From positions 1 through 64,000 of the forward strand of contig JAPSGR010000005.1 in the NCBI GenBank assembly GCA_031177355.1: a stretch of 64,000 bases of DNA. Direction: 5' to 3'. Below, piece after piece: positions 8,798 through 17,349 of this stretch. The notes below the pieces were generated by a model. The model saw only the letters and a list, made by a program, of their open reading frames with translations. It searched no databases and was not told the DNA's origin. The stretch's first letter is position 1, and each line of letters begins with the position of its first letter. Source of the stretch: Candidatus Nitrosocosmicus sp. (GTDB lineage: Archaea; Thermoproteota; Nitrososphaeria; Nitrososphaerales; Nitrososphaeraceae). The position numbers were made by a program, and so were the translations under genes.

Positions 8798-8827
8798 TTA
8801 TACAAAAAAATATCTGCATGAAGTATC

Positions 8828-9823
8828 TTGTTAAATAATCCATACCTTAAACTTTTACGAATTCCAAATATTTTTACAGTACCGCCTGATATCATATTAG
8901 GGTTCCTTATTGCGATATCATCATTTGAGGTTTCTTATTTTTTATCTCAAGGCAACACTATAGCAAACCTTCTCATGCTGATTATCTCTTCTATTTTGTT
9001 ATACCTTGGAGGATTAGTTTCAAATGATTTCTTTGACATTAAAGCAGACAAGATCGAGCGACCAAGCCGACCTTTGGTCTCTGGTGCTATACAAAAAAAA
9101 GTAGCGGTTACTCTTGTTATTTTATTTTTTGTATCAGGATGTCTTTTATCCTTGCTTGTTAATATTACAAGTACCGCAGTAGCAGTTTTTTTGATAACTT
9201 TGATAATTTTGTACAATTTTAAGTTAAAGAACGGGTTTTATAGACCCTTTATAATGGGGTCTATTCGTTCCCTAAATATTATATTTGGCTTTAGTTCATT
9301 TATTGGTTTTTTCGGTGCACATACTGTAATGTCATCCCCTCAAATTCCTTTTGGATATAATACAGAACCACACTCATTTATGTTACTATCTTTAGTATGT
9401 ATTTCTATTTTCTTTCATATCTTTATGTTGACTTTTGTTAGCTCTAAAGAAACTTCGAGAGAGTTTTCTTTAAAAAATAAGTTAGGCATTAATATTAAAA
9501 AGATATTTTATGTTTATATCTCGTTTCTTATTATAATAGGAATTATTGGAACGCTCTTAGTAGAGCATCCAAGAGATTATTTGGTCTTTCTTATAATTCT
9601 AGGAATATCGTCTAGTTTGGTTTATTACAAGGCTCATCAAAAAATATTGAATTTGAAGGAGGGTAGCCTGGCAATGCAATTTATAGTAAAAAACATGATA
9701 ACTTTGCTTATCTTGCTTGATTCCACGTTTATAGCGGGCATCTCTGGGGCCTTGATTGGGCTGGTTGTAGCTTTTTTTATATTTCCTGTCATTTTTTTAA
9801 GTAAAAAAATCAACATGACCTGA
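8828..9823 (+). CDS. UbiA-family prenyltransferase-like membrane protein (EboC-like)
   Basis: A 331-residue protein with about eight or nine membrane helices. The first Asp-rich motif NDFFDIKAD (66-74) and the following RPSRPLVSG match UbiA prenyltransferases, where the aspartates bind Mg-diphosphate. In place of the usual second DxxxD motif there is GSIRSLNIIFGFS, as in the UbiA-like EboC group, so transferase activity is uncertain. TTG start. It lies 30 bp after the TIM-barrel gene, probably in one operon. It could alternatively be a geranylgeranylglyceryl phosphate synthase-type lipid enzyme, but the second-motif change argues against this. Confidence 0.85.
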   Translation: MLNNPYLKLLRIPNIFTVPPDIILGFLIAISSFEVSYFLSQGNTIANLLMLIISSILLYLGGLVSNDFFDIKADKIERPSRPLVSGAIQKKVAVTLVILFFVSGCLLSLLVNITSTAVAVFLITLIILYNFKLKNGFYRPFIMGSIRSLNIIFGFSSFIGFFGAHTVMSSPQIPFGYNTEPHSFMLLSLVCISIFFHIFMLTFVSSKETSREFSLKNKLGINIKKIFYVYISFLIIIGIIGTLLVEHPRDYLVFLIILGISSSLVYYKAHQKILNLKEGSLAMQFIVKNMITLLILLDSTFIAGISGALIGLVVAFFIFPVIFLSKKINMT

Positions 9824-9976
9824 ATCTAGTTTTTTTTGGATATAGTTGACTTCATATTACCTTTGGCTTGATAATTTTTTTGTTCATCATTTGAATTGTT
9901 TATTTTACGAGTGGCTATCTTGTGTTTAGAAAATGTAATCTAATAAGGGAGTCACCATAGGTTCTTAAACCCTTTT

Positions 9977-10468
9977 TTGACTAATAGGTTTGTGAAAAAG
10001 AATAACCTTTCAATTATATTTACAGTCCTTCTAGTCAGCAGTTTTGCAACTGTTGTTCTGGTTCTAGATTCGTCAAATAAAAATGTGGCAGTTCTGGCGC
10101 AGACCCCATCATCCTCTTTAAACTCCACTAACACCACCCCTAATAATACAACCCCTTTTATATCTGAAGGAAATTCAACATATTCTGGCACAGGCTCAAT
10201 TACTTCTGAAACCAATGATAAAGATGTCTCTACCACTATATTAATTCCCAACCCCAAGTCGTCATCTTCCGACCCAACTCAAAAGGACTCTTCAAATTTA
10301 ACTACAGCTTCAAATGCAACGCAGCGAGGTGAATATAAGGTAGATAGCAATGGTGTTCACTATTATGATATCAACAATTGCAGCCTAGTTAAAGGCTCCT
10401 CAGGAATTGGAGATCTATCAGAATGCGAAGATGCAGAACGAGTTATTAAGAAAGAACAAAGAGGTTGA
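9977..10468 (+). CDS. exported Ser/Thr/Asn-rich protein
   Basis: The N-terminus has basic residues (VKKNN), a hydrophobic core (LSIIFTVLLVSSFATVVLV) and a VLAQ cleavage-like site, i.e. a signal peptide. Residues 40-120 are a Ser/Thr/Asn/Pro linker with several N-x-S/T sequons. The C-terminal 40 residues carry two cysteines (NNCSLVKG, LSECEDAE) that may pair. The start may be TTG 9977 or GTG 9992; the latter leaves a cleaner signal peptide. An overlapping minus-strand frame (9952-10257) is antisense noise. Function unknown; probably cell-surface. Confidence 0.7.
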   Translation: MTNRFVKKNNLSIIFTVLLVSSFATVVLVLDSSNKNVAVLAQTPSSSLNSTNTTPNNTTPFISEGNSTYSGTGSITSETNDKDVSTTILIPNPKSSSSDPTQKDSSNLTTASNATQRGEYKVDSNGVHYYDINNCSLVKGSSGIGDLSECEDAERVIKKEQRG

Positions 10469-10539
10469 TATTTCCTCATTCAATAATCCTTTCCTTTTTT
10501 TTGAAATGTTAAATAACTATTGATGTATAATACTACTAA

Positions 10540-10902
10540 TTAACTTATTTTTTCTTTTACATCTGTTATCTTATTCTTATCTCTAAAAGCCATTATCCCA
10601 GCAATTACAAATAGAGCTAAGGCAGGAATTGCAAACCATTGAATTAATGCAAAGAGCAGAACCCCGCAGGCAATAAGTATTGCTCCCACCAGTTTTGTGT
10701 TTTTGAGTTTAAAAGATGCCACAATTGCTCCCACATTGATTGCAATAATTGCAACGGCAATTAACAAGGCCCAACCAACAACCAAAGCCAATAGTGGAAT
10801 TCCAATAAAACTATTAATAAAAAAGTAAAGAAAAAGACCAATGAACGGGATAATCATTCCTAATATAGCAGTAATAATTGTTAATTTCTGGTAATTTTTC
10901 AT
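10540..10902 (-). CDS. small four-helix membrane protein
   Basis: A 120-residue protein with four hydrophobic segments (about 8-30, 36-60, 70-85 and 88-105) and a charged C-terminus (RDKNKITDVKEKIS). Topology and Ala/Ile/Leu composition resemble DUF4064-type small membrane proteins, but that is only a resemblance. ATG start. Monocistronic and convergent with the preceding exported protein. Function unknown. Confidence 0.75.
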   Translation of the reverse strand: MKNYQKLTIITAILGMIIPFIGLFLYFFINSFIGIPLLALVVGWALLIAVAIIAINVGAIVASFKLKNTKLVGAILIACGVLLFALIQWFAIPALALFVIAGIMAFRDKNKITDVKEKIS

Positions 10903-11311
10903 CTCTAATTCTAGTTAAAGATAATAACTATTAAACAACGCTATAATTTTTTTGATCGATGACTTTGTGTAAAAACTAAAAAAAATGGTAATTGATTAAA
11001 TGCATCCCCATTCTGTTATCACAAATAAAGTATGCATTTACAAATCTGGTCAAATCTTTAGATAAAAAAAGCCTAAGTAAAGAGAGTATCATGTGTAATT
11101 GATTACTACTATGAAATGAATCGACCTTGTTCGAAGAGTTTGAATTACTAATTTCGATCACAAGTAATCGATTCACTTCATATGTATCTTTGTATAAAGT
11201 CGTTTGACTACATATACAATTGTATCTGCATTTACATATGTCAATCACCAAGCGATATTATTTGTGGTACAGATATCTAAACAAAATTGATATTTAAAAG
11301 ATATAACCATG
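10903..11311. other. non-coding or weakly coding stretch
   Basis: About 400 bp between the four-helix protein and the next candidate. A 91-residue minus-strand frame (10976-11251) exists, but its composition is not protein-like. No RNA gene or repeat is seen. Confidence 0.5.
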
Positions 11312-11419
11312 CTAATTTTTTCTTACAGAACGATTGAATATTGAAGCAAGTCTTTTTTTAATTGATTTGATAAACCCTTGGTTTGTGTTACCTGATTCAT
11401 TTGGATTCTCAGATATCAT
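11312..11419 (-). CDS. possible 35-aa basic micropeptide
   Basis: An ATG frame with a polar N-terminus (MISENPNESGNTNQ) and a basic amphipathic C-terminal helix (FIKSIKKRLASIFNRSVRKN). An archaeal TATA-like CTTAAATAG lies about 30-40 nt upstream of the ATG on the minus strand, which fits a short or absent leader. The length is short enough for chance; support is composition plus promoter only. Confidence 0.35.
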   Translation of the reverse strand: MISENPNESGNTNQGFIKSIKKRLASIFNRSVRKN

Positions 11420-12114
11420 AATTTTATATATAACAACAATCTATTTAAGCCGGATCCGCAAGTACCCCATCTTAAAAAATTAATAAATTTAATTTATCAT
11501 ATCTTCACGATACTTCTTCTGCATATTTTCCATATTCTACATATTCTCCTTCGTATATCGATAAGATTTAATAATGATTAAACGACAGCAGTATTTTAAC
11601 AACTCAAATACCTTTTCTTTCTAAAAAATTAATAAATGAAGTACCAACAGCCGAGCGCCTGTGTTATCCGTATTAGCAACGATATATCCAGACCGTGTAA
11701 CCTCCATTTAGTCAAAAGTTATCTCAGGCTCCGTTCAAATAGCTTCATATTTGTTTATACAATCTAAAGAGGGCTTGTTGCAAAATGATTATTAAATTAT
11801 CTTTACGAATTAAATTAGACCGCAGTCGAAATTCTCTCGGTAACAGATCACCTCAAGCTCGTATTGTTTTGTTAGCAAAAAAATCTTAATAACAGAACAG
11901 ATCATTTATCTTTGAGAAGTTAGATTGATGTAAAAGAAGATCCTCATTAAAGGAAAAGTTTAGCCGTTACTATAGAATGATCTTTATTTGGATGTTTCTA
12001 AAAAAACAACCTTAATAAAAGAAAATATTTTCTATTTAAAACTACTCTAAGATACTCATATTCTATTTTGAAATACCATATATATATTGAATTGTAATAG
12101 TAAAATTTACAGAC
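11420..12114. other. 695-bp gap without a recognisable gene
   Basis: All six frames are broken. The right end holds a CATATATATA element about 35 nt before the ATG at 12115, a likely promoter for the next gene. Nothing else is seen. Confidence 0.55.
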
Positions 12115-12378
12115 ATGAATACAAGTAAAACATTACTATTATCGACAGCAGTAATACTTGCATTTGCTTTGGTCTTGGCTCCGTTAGCTGCAGCTGATGA
12201 TGCATTTGCTGGAAAGAAAAAAGTAAATAAGGCAAAACAAAGTATCAGTCAATCACAATCATCAAGTCAAAACAGCCAAGTAGTTTCTGGCGGCAGTTCC
12301 ATAGCTTCTGGAAACAACATCAACTTACAGTTCCAATCAAACTCTGGTAACAACGCTTTAGCACAATCAAACAACTAA
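12115..12378 (+). CDS. small exported Gln/Ser/Asn-rich protein
   Basis: An 87-residue protein with a clear signal peptide (TLLLSTAVILAFALVLAPLA) followed by ADDAFAG, a cleavage-site style common in thaumarchaeal exported proteins. The mature part is almost entirely polar (Q, S, N, G). It has a segment SNSGNNALAQSNN whose G-N-x-A-L-A-Q spacing resembles a curlin-type repeat strand. Composition fits an aggregation-prone or surface-fibre subunit, but only one such strand is seen. A TATA-like element lies about 35 nt upstream and the leader is short. Confidence 0.7.
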   Translation: MNTSKTLLLSTAVILAFALVLAPLAAADDAFAGKKKVNKAKQSISQSQSSSQNSQVVSGGSSIASGNNINLQFQSNSGNNALAQSNN

Positions 12379-12780
12379 CTATAAGTATACACCATACAAT
12401 ATATTTTTTTATTTAATACCCCCATAAGCTAATTGAATGCTTTAAGATAATAGTAATCACATATAATATGAAGTATTTTACAATTTCGTTTGCTATTTTT
12501 TACTCTACCGAATCAATATTCGACATAGATTTATCACATAACCGTGTCGATACAATTTTGATTCCGAAAGGTCTTGGAGGCAATACAGCCATCTCCCACT
12601 TACAAGAAAATCCTTGCACATGATGTCTCAAATATTAAATTTGTAGCTATGATTGTTAATCATCACAAATAAACCATTGATGTTAATCTAGTATTCTATC
12701 GCGTAAACAAACAGTAGTCCGTCAAACACATTAGAAATTTGACTTTTATTGTTTTTTTTTTGGTAATAAAATAGGTTTAT
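12379..12780. other. intergenic region with a possible 51-aa ORF and inverted repeat
   Basis: An ATG frame at 12468-12623 (+) encodes 51 residues starting MKYFTISFAIFYSTESIF and containing ILIPKGLGGN; it could be a micropeptide or a remnant, with no family match. An inverted repeat TCGACA (12520-12525) / TGTCGA (12545-12550) lies within it. Neither is convincing alone. Confidence 0.3.
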
Positions 12781-12972
12781 TTAAATGAAAGTTGAAAATT
12801 GGGTGACATTAAAAATCATCCTCTTTTTCAATTTCCTATTAGCCAATTGATTTTTTAGTACCGCCATGTCTACCCATTCAACAACTTCCAGATTTTCCAG
12901 ATGTGTATTGGATTGATGGTAAAGCCATTGGGCATCAAGCAAGGGATTTGGTAGTTTTTCGCTTGACAACAA
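12781..12972 (-). CDS. small hypothetical protein, 63 aa
   Basis: A TTG-initiated frame on the minus strand with mixed, protein-like composition (LLDAQWLYHQ, LENLEVVEWVDMAV, basic NRKLKKR). It is preceded on the minus strand by GTTTAAATATT about 40 nt upstream, a TATA-like box. No family recognised, and no signal peptide or membrane segment. A chance ORF is possible. Confidence 0.35.
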   Translation of the reverse strand: MLSSEKLPNPLLDAQWLYHQSNTHLENLEVVEWVDMAVLKNQLANRKLKKRMIFNVTQFSTFI

Positions 12973-13139
12973 TGCTTCCTATTAGATGCATTATTAGGTT
13001 TGCCTAACAAATATTTAAACAATTCTCTAATTCTCTATCAATAAAACAAGACACAACGATAACGAAATAATAACTAGCGACTTTGAATAAACTATTATCT
13101 TCATAAATTTAAATATATATATCTTGATAATACATTGTA

Positions 13140-13286
13140 ATGGCAAAATGTCCCTATTGCAAAGAAATGATCAATTTAAGTCAGCTTATAACAGAAGAGT
13201 TTGAAGACGGAGACTTGTTGTTTAAGTTTTTGGGTTTGAGTTGTCCTAACTGCCAAGTGTTATTAAAGATACAAAAAATTGATTAA
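13140..13286 (+). CDS. small zinc-ribbon protein, 48 aa
   Basis: ATG start. Two CPxC knuckles (CPYC at residues 4-7 and CPNC at 35-38) separated by an acidic/hydrophobic segment form a typical zinc ribbon. The C-terminus is a short beta-strand-like tail (VLLKIQKID). Such stand-alone ribbons occur widely in archaea as nucleic-acid or protein-binding modules; the partner is unknown. TATA-like AAATATATAT lies about 30 nt upstream. Confidence 0.75.
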   Translation: MAKCPYCKEMINLSQLITEEFEDGDLLFKFLGLSCPNCQVLLKIQKID

Positions 13287-13370
13287 TTTCTGATAACGTA
13301 TTTGCATTTTTGATACTGTAATAACCCTTTCTTAATTTACTTGTAGAATAGATATAAAGGGGTAAGAGAG

Positions 13371-13390
13371 GAAAGGAAAGGAAAGGAAAG
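13371..13390 (+). repeat. GAAAG x4 simple repeat
   Basis: Four perfect GAAAG units inside a purine-only run (about 13358-13400) upstream of the phosphodiesterase gene. This is a short microsatellite-like tract that may vary in length. Confidence 0.8.
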
Positions 13391-13548
13391 AGAAGAAAAA
13401 ATAGTAGCAAACAAAGTGCTAATATTTGTAGTTAATCTATATATCAAATTGATGAGATTGCTAGCCACATTTTTTAGGTTTATGAAAATTCGGTTGCTTC
13501 AAGCCTTCAAATAACAAATAAATGGTTTAAAGTTATTTTAAAAAATGT

Positions 13549-15012
13549 TTGTCAAACAATATTACTAAATCAAAATACTTTATTATTTTAGATATAGTGG
13601 GCTTGGACGTATCTCATTTAGACTCACAATCCCAAAAATATCAAAATATTTCCAGTTTAATTGAATCTGTTGAATCTGCCGGAGGTGGGAGAGGAGGAAG
13701 AGGAGGAGAATATGGTTACATGAAACCAGTTTTTCCTTCAGTAACATGTACGGTACAATCAAGCCTAACCACAGGCAAATACCCTTCCGAACATGGAATA
13801 ATATCTAATGGTATGTTCGATAGAGAGAATCTTCAAACAATGTTTTGGGAGCAATCCACACATCTGGTTCAATCTAAAAAGGCATGGGATGTAATAAAAC
13901 AACATAATATAGATTTAAAAACTGCAATGCTGTTTTGGCAAAACTCTTTGTATACAAATAATGACTTTGTTATCTCACCTCGTCCGATTCATCTAGAAAA
14001 TGGCCAGATGGACCTGTGGTGTTATTCTAAACCAGTAAACTTTTACGAAGACGTAATCAAAAGTTTAGGTGAATTTAATTTAATGAACTATTGGGGACCA
14101 TTTGCTTCTATAAAATCATCAGAATGGATTACAAGTGCAGTTCAATATACAATAAAAAAGAAGAGGCCAAATCTGCTTTATGCTTACTTTCCGCAAATAG
14201 ATTACACCGCTCAAAAACATGGTAAAAGCAGTTCCCAGGTACAAGATGACCTACAAAAGATAGATAGTTTTGTGGGCTCCATCATTTCAACTGTCAAAGA
14301 GTCAGGGATATTCGACCAAACCCAATTTGTATTACTCTCCGAATATGGATTCAATGATGTAAGCAAGGCGATTTCTATTAACAGGATTCTTAGGGATAAA
14401 GGGCTACTACAAGTCAGAACCATTAAAGATAAAGAGTACATTGATTATGAGTATAGTGAGGCTTTTGCCATGGTAGATCACCAAATTGCTCATATTTATT
14501 TAAATAATTCTGGTAAGTCGAAAATTGATACAATAAAAAAGGCTATAGAAGAAATAACTGGTATAGAAAGTGTTTGCGGTGAAACAGAAAAGAAAAATTT
14601 ACATATAAATCATCAAAGAAGCGGAGACTTGATTGCCATAGCCGACAAGGATAAATGGTTCAGCTATTATTGGTGGTATGATGAAATAATGAAAGATTTT
14701 GCTGATAGTGATGCAGACGCCAAATCCTTAAGCGACAAAGCGCCGACATTTACCAAAACAGTGGACATTCACAGAAAGCCAGGTTATGATCCGCTGGAAC
14801 TTTTCATAGACCCAGAAAGGAAATGCATCTCAACTAATACTAGCTTGATAAAGGGTTCTCATGGAAGACCGTTTAACACCGACACTGGTGAGGGACTGTC
14901 CGCTTTTGTGTCTAATAAAAAAGTAGAGAATATTTCAAAAGAAACGTTCAATGGTCATTCATTAATTGATTGCATAGATATCTTTAAATTAGTAACAAAA
15001 AATTTCACTTAA
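13549..15012 (+). CDS. alkaline-phosphatase-superfamily phosphodiesterase (EboF-like)
   Basis: A 487-residue type I phosphodiesterase/nucleotide pyrophosphatase-like protein. D15 is the first metal aspartate. The catalytic-loop FPSVTCTVQSSLTTGKYPSE (62-81), with its nucleophilic Thr and EHGI following, is well conserved. IDYTAQKHG (about 220) supplies a D..H pair and GSHG (about 440) the last histidine. The usual DH of SDHGM is replaced by EY in SEYGF (about 264). There is no signal peptide, so it is probably cytoplasmic. TTG start. The next gene, a TIM-barrel isomerase, begins 35 bp downstream; together they recall the ebo metabolite cluster. Confidence 0.85.
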   Translation: MSNNITKSKYFIILDIVGLDVSHLDSQSQKYQNISSLIESVESAGGGRGGRGGEYGYMKPVFPSVTCTVQSSLTTGKYPSEHGIISNGMFDRENLQTMFWEQSTHLVQSKKAWDVIKQHNIDLKTAMLFWQNSLYTNNDFVISPRPIHLENGQMDLWCYSKPVNFYEDVIKSLGEFNLMNYWGPFASIKSSEWITSAVQYTIKKKRPNLLYAYFPQIDYTAQKHGKSSSQVQDDLQKIDSFVGSIISTVKESGIFDQTQFVLLSEYGFNDVSKAISINRILRDKGLLQVRTIKDKEYIDYEYSEAFAMVDHQIAHIYLNNSGKSKIDTIKKAIEEITGIESVCGETEKKNLHINHQRSGDLIAIADKDKWFSYYWWYDEIMKDFADSDADAKSLSDKAPTFTKTVDIHRKPGYDPLELFIDPERKCISTNTSLIKGSHGRPFNTDTGEGLSAFVSNKKVENISKETFNGHSLIDCIDIFKLVTKNFT

Positions 15013-15046
15013 ATGAATTTTCACAAACTTATTAAGGCGTTGTAAG

Positions 15047-15883
15047 ATGGTCTTTTCGTATGCAATAACTTTATCATCTTTTTTAAAATTGGGCGAAAAA
15101 TTTGAGACAACTTTAGAGAATCTAAATGAAATGGGCATATCCAATTTAGAAATGTATGGGGAACCTGAAGAAATTAATTCATCTTATTTCAAAGATATTT
15201 TCTCTGTACATCGAATGCGAATTACAGGTATAACAGGCATGTGGGGTAAATCTAGTCGCAATGGATGGAAAAGGAGGTTACTAAGCAAAGATCCTGGATT
15301 AGTGAAATACTCTGAAGATTATGTAATCAGCTGCATAAAGCTTTGTGACTACTTTGGAGGAGATAAAATTAATATTTGTCTTTTTTCTGATCCTATAAAT
15401 CTTTTTGATGTTACACATAGTAACGTAATTTTGGATGAAAAAATCAAATTAATTGAAAAGTGTGTACCAGTATTAAACAATCTTTCTTCTATTGCAAGAG
15501 ATCATAATATTGACCTAATTATTGAACCACTAAACCGTTACTCTACACCATACTGCTGCAATCTTGAAGACGCATCAATTTTACTAAATAATTGCCCCCA
15601 GCTACAATTAATGCTAGATACCTTCCATATGAATATTGAGGAAGATTCATTTAGTCATACCATAATGAAAGCAAAAGATTGGTTAGTTCATATGCATTTT
15701 GCAGATAATAATAGAAAAATGCCAGGTGAAGGTCATATTGATTTTAGAACCATAATTATAGCGCTAAAGAAAATATCATTTACTGGATTTATCAGCTTTG
15801 AGCCAATTATTTCATTCATTAACTACCAAAAGAAAATTAAGTATGGATTAGACTTTATAAAAAACTTGGATTCAAAGTATTAA
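15047..15883 (+). CDS. TIM-barrel sugar-phosphate isomerase/epimerase
   Basis: A 278-residue xylose isomerase-like superfamily protein. The metal and catalytic tetrad of the ketose 3-epimerase/hydroxypyruvate isomerase type is visible: E160 (IIEPLNRY), D191 and H194 (LDTFHM), H217 (MHFADN), H230 (GEGHIDF) and E252 (SFEPI). The RY motif after IIEPLN is typical of tagatose/psicose 3-epimerase relatives. Start ATG 15047. It is 35 bp after the phosphodiesterase gene and likely shares its transcript. It is the second barrel of this superfamily in 8 kb, so the two may act on related intermediates. Confidence 0.85.
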   Translation: MVFSYAITLSSFLKLGEKFETTLENLNEMGISNLEMYGEPEEINSSYFKDIFSVHRMRITGITGMWGKSSRNGWKRRLLSKDPGLVKYSEDYVISCIKLCDYFGGDKINICLFSDPINLFDVTHSNVILDEKIKLIEKCVPVLNNLSSIARDHNIDLIIEPLNRYSTPYCCNLEDASILLNNCPQLQLMLDTFHMNIEEDSFSHTIMKAKDWLVHMHFADNNRKMPGEGHIDFRTIIIALKKISFTGFISFEPIISFINYQKKIKYGLDFIKNLDSKY

Positions 15884-15981
15884 TCTCAAATTATTCGTCA
15901 TTGTTAGAAAATTTAAATTATTATCCCATCCCATATCGTCAAGATTTATTAACAAAGACAATCCCATAAATTGGAGACACG

Positions 15982-16212
15982 ATGAATGAAGCATATGTAT
16001 TATTGAATGTGAATTATAAAATGCAAAGTAGTATAATTGATCAAGTTAAAAAATTATCGACTGTAAAAGCGGTCAAGTCAGTTTATGGCATTTATGATCT
16101 GTTGGTTGTGCTCGAATCGGATAATCTTCAGAAAATTAAAGGTGAGATCGACAATAATTTTCATACAATCGAAGGTATAGAGAATCTAACGACTCTCATT
16201 TCTGTCGACTAA
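15982..16212 (+). CDS. stand-alone Lrp/AsnC ligand-binding (RAM) domain protein
   Basis: A 76-residue protein covering only the alpha-beta RAM domain of Lrp/AsnC regulators. It begins AYVLLNV, has the turn VKAVKSVYGIYDLLVVLE, and ends ENLTTLISVD. No helix-turn-helix is present. Stand-alone RAM proteins form dimers/octamers, bind amino acids and may modulate full-length Lrp regulators. ATG start; a TATA-like element is at -30. It is followed by the thioredoxin-reductase-like gene after 49 bp. Confidence 0.85.
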   Translation: MNEAYVLLNVNYKMQSSIIDQVKKLSTVKAVKSVYGIYDLLVVLESDNLQKIKGEIDNNFHTIEGIENLTTLISVD

Positions 16213-16261
16213 CATAATTAATGTTTAATGTATATATGAGTATAAAGGACTGAGATATATT

Positions 16262-17245
16262 TTGAGTATCGAAGAATATGAAGTAATTATAGTTGGAGCA
16301 GGACCATCAGGACTCTCCGCAGGCATCTTTGTTTCAAGACAGAGGGCAAAATGTATGCTCATTTCTAAAGATTTGGGAGGGCAATTAAATTTAATTCCTA
16401 AACTTGAAAACTATCCAGGTACTATAATGTCAAGCGGACCATTGCTTGCAAAGACTTTGGAAAATCAATATCTGACGTTTAATGGCGAAATGACCTATGA
16501 CACAGTAGAAAAGGTTGAAGAAATTGAAGGTACTACAGATTTAAGAGTTAAAACAGTCAGAGCAGAATATCGTACTAAGGCTTTGGTGTTGGCACCTGGA
16601 AAAGTACCTAATAACCTAGGAGTTGAAAATGAGATTCAGTTTCAAAATAAAGGAGTACATTATTGTACTAAATGTGACGCGCCTTTTTATCAAGGTAGAA
16701 CGACGGCGACCGTTGGTGTCGGCGGCTATTTGCTTGAATCCGGAATTTTGCTCTCAAGAATGGCTTCAAAAGTATATTTGATTTATCGAGGGGGTCAACT
16801 TGGTGGAGATAGAGAAATGATAGAATCTATAAAAAGAAAAAATAATGTAGAACTTGTTCCGAATAGTTCGGTTACACTGGTAAAGGGTACTAATTCTTTA
16901 CAGCAAATTCAAATCAAAGACAATTCTGGAAGAGAGAAAACAATAGATGTGGATGGATTATTTATAGAGATGGGTTCTAAAATAAACCTAGATTTTGTCA
17001 AACATTTAATAAAGATTAATACCAAGGGTGAAATCGAAGTTACCGAAGGTGGAAAAACTACTCATCCAGCAATATTTGCAGCAGGAGATGCTACAAATAT
17101 TCCTTATAAACAAATCGTTGCTGCTTGTGGGGATGGGGCAGCTGCAGGCTTATCGGCATTTAACTATATTGAAAAATCAAAGGGAAAGCCCGGCATAAGA
17201 TCAGACTGGAAAAAAACAATTGGCGATACCATATTTCATTATTAA
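16262..17245 (+). CDS. trxB: thioredoxin reductase-like flavoprotein
   Basis: A 327-residue protein of TrxB length. FAD loop GAGPSG is at 12-17, the redox pair C135-T-K-C138 sits in the usual HYCTKCDA context, and AAGDAT near the C-terminus binds FAD. The second Rossmann site reads GVGGYL (152-157) rather than GGGNSA, and the segment that normally carries HRRxxxR reads IYRGGQLGGDRE. NADPH binding is therefore doubtful; ferredoxin or another donor may be used. TTG start. It follows the RAM protein closely. The disulfide-reductase assignment is firm; the electron donor is an open question. Confidence 0.88.
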   Translation: MSIEEYEVIIVGAGPSGLSAGIFVSRQRAKCMLISKDLGGQLNLIPKLENYPGTIMSSGPLLAKTLENQYLTFNGEMTYDTVEKVEEIEGTTDLRVKTVRAEYRTKALVLAPGKVPNNLGVENEIQFQNKGVHYCTKCDAPFYQGRTTATVGVGGYLLESGILLSRMASKVYLIYRGGQLGGDREMIESIKRKNNVELVPNSSVTLVKGTNSLQQIQIKDNSGREKTIDVDGLFIEMGSKINLDFVKHLIKINTKGEIEVTEGGKTTHPAIFAAGDATNIPYKQIVAACGDGAAAGLSAFNYIEKSKGKPGIRSDWKKTIGDTIFHY

Positions 17246-17349
17246 TATACTTATTTTTACAAGATAGATAAAAGGTAACTGTATATTAAAAGGCTATAAA
17301 GTCTTGTGCAACTTTTTTTTAATTCAAGTCCATAAATAGATTATATAGA

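Noticed and set aside
9952-10257. 101-residue minus-strand ORF
   Set aside because: Antisense to an exported protein with a clear signal peptide; no motif of its own.
10976-11251. 91-residue minus-strand ORF
   Set aside because: Composition (Cys/Ser/Asn/His-rich without pattern) looks random and no promoter or ribosome site is evident.
12520-12550. TCGACA/TGTCGA inverted repeat as terminator or operator
   Set aside because: Six-base arms with a 19-nt loop and no T-tract; expected by chance in a sequence this long.
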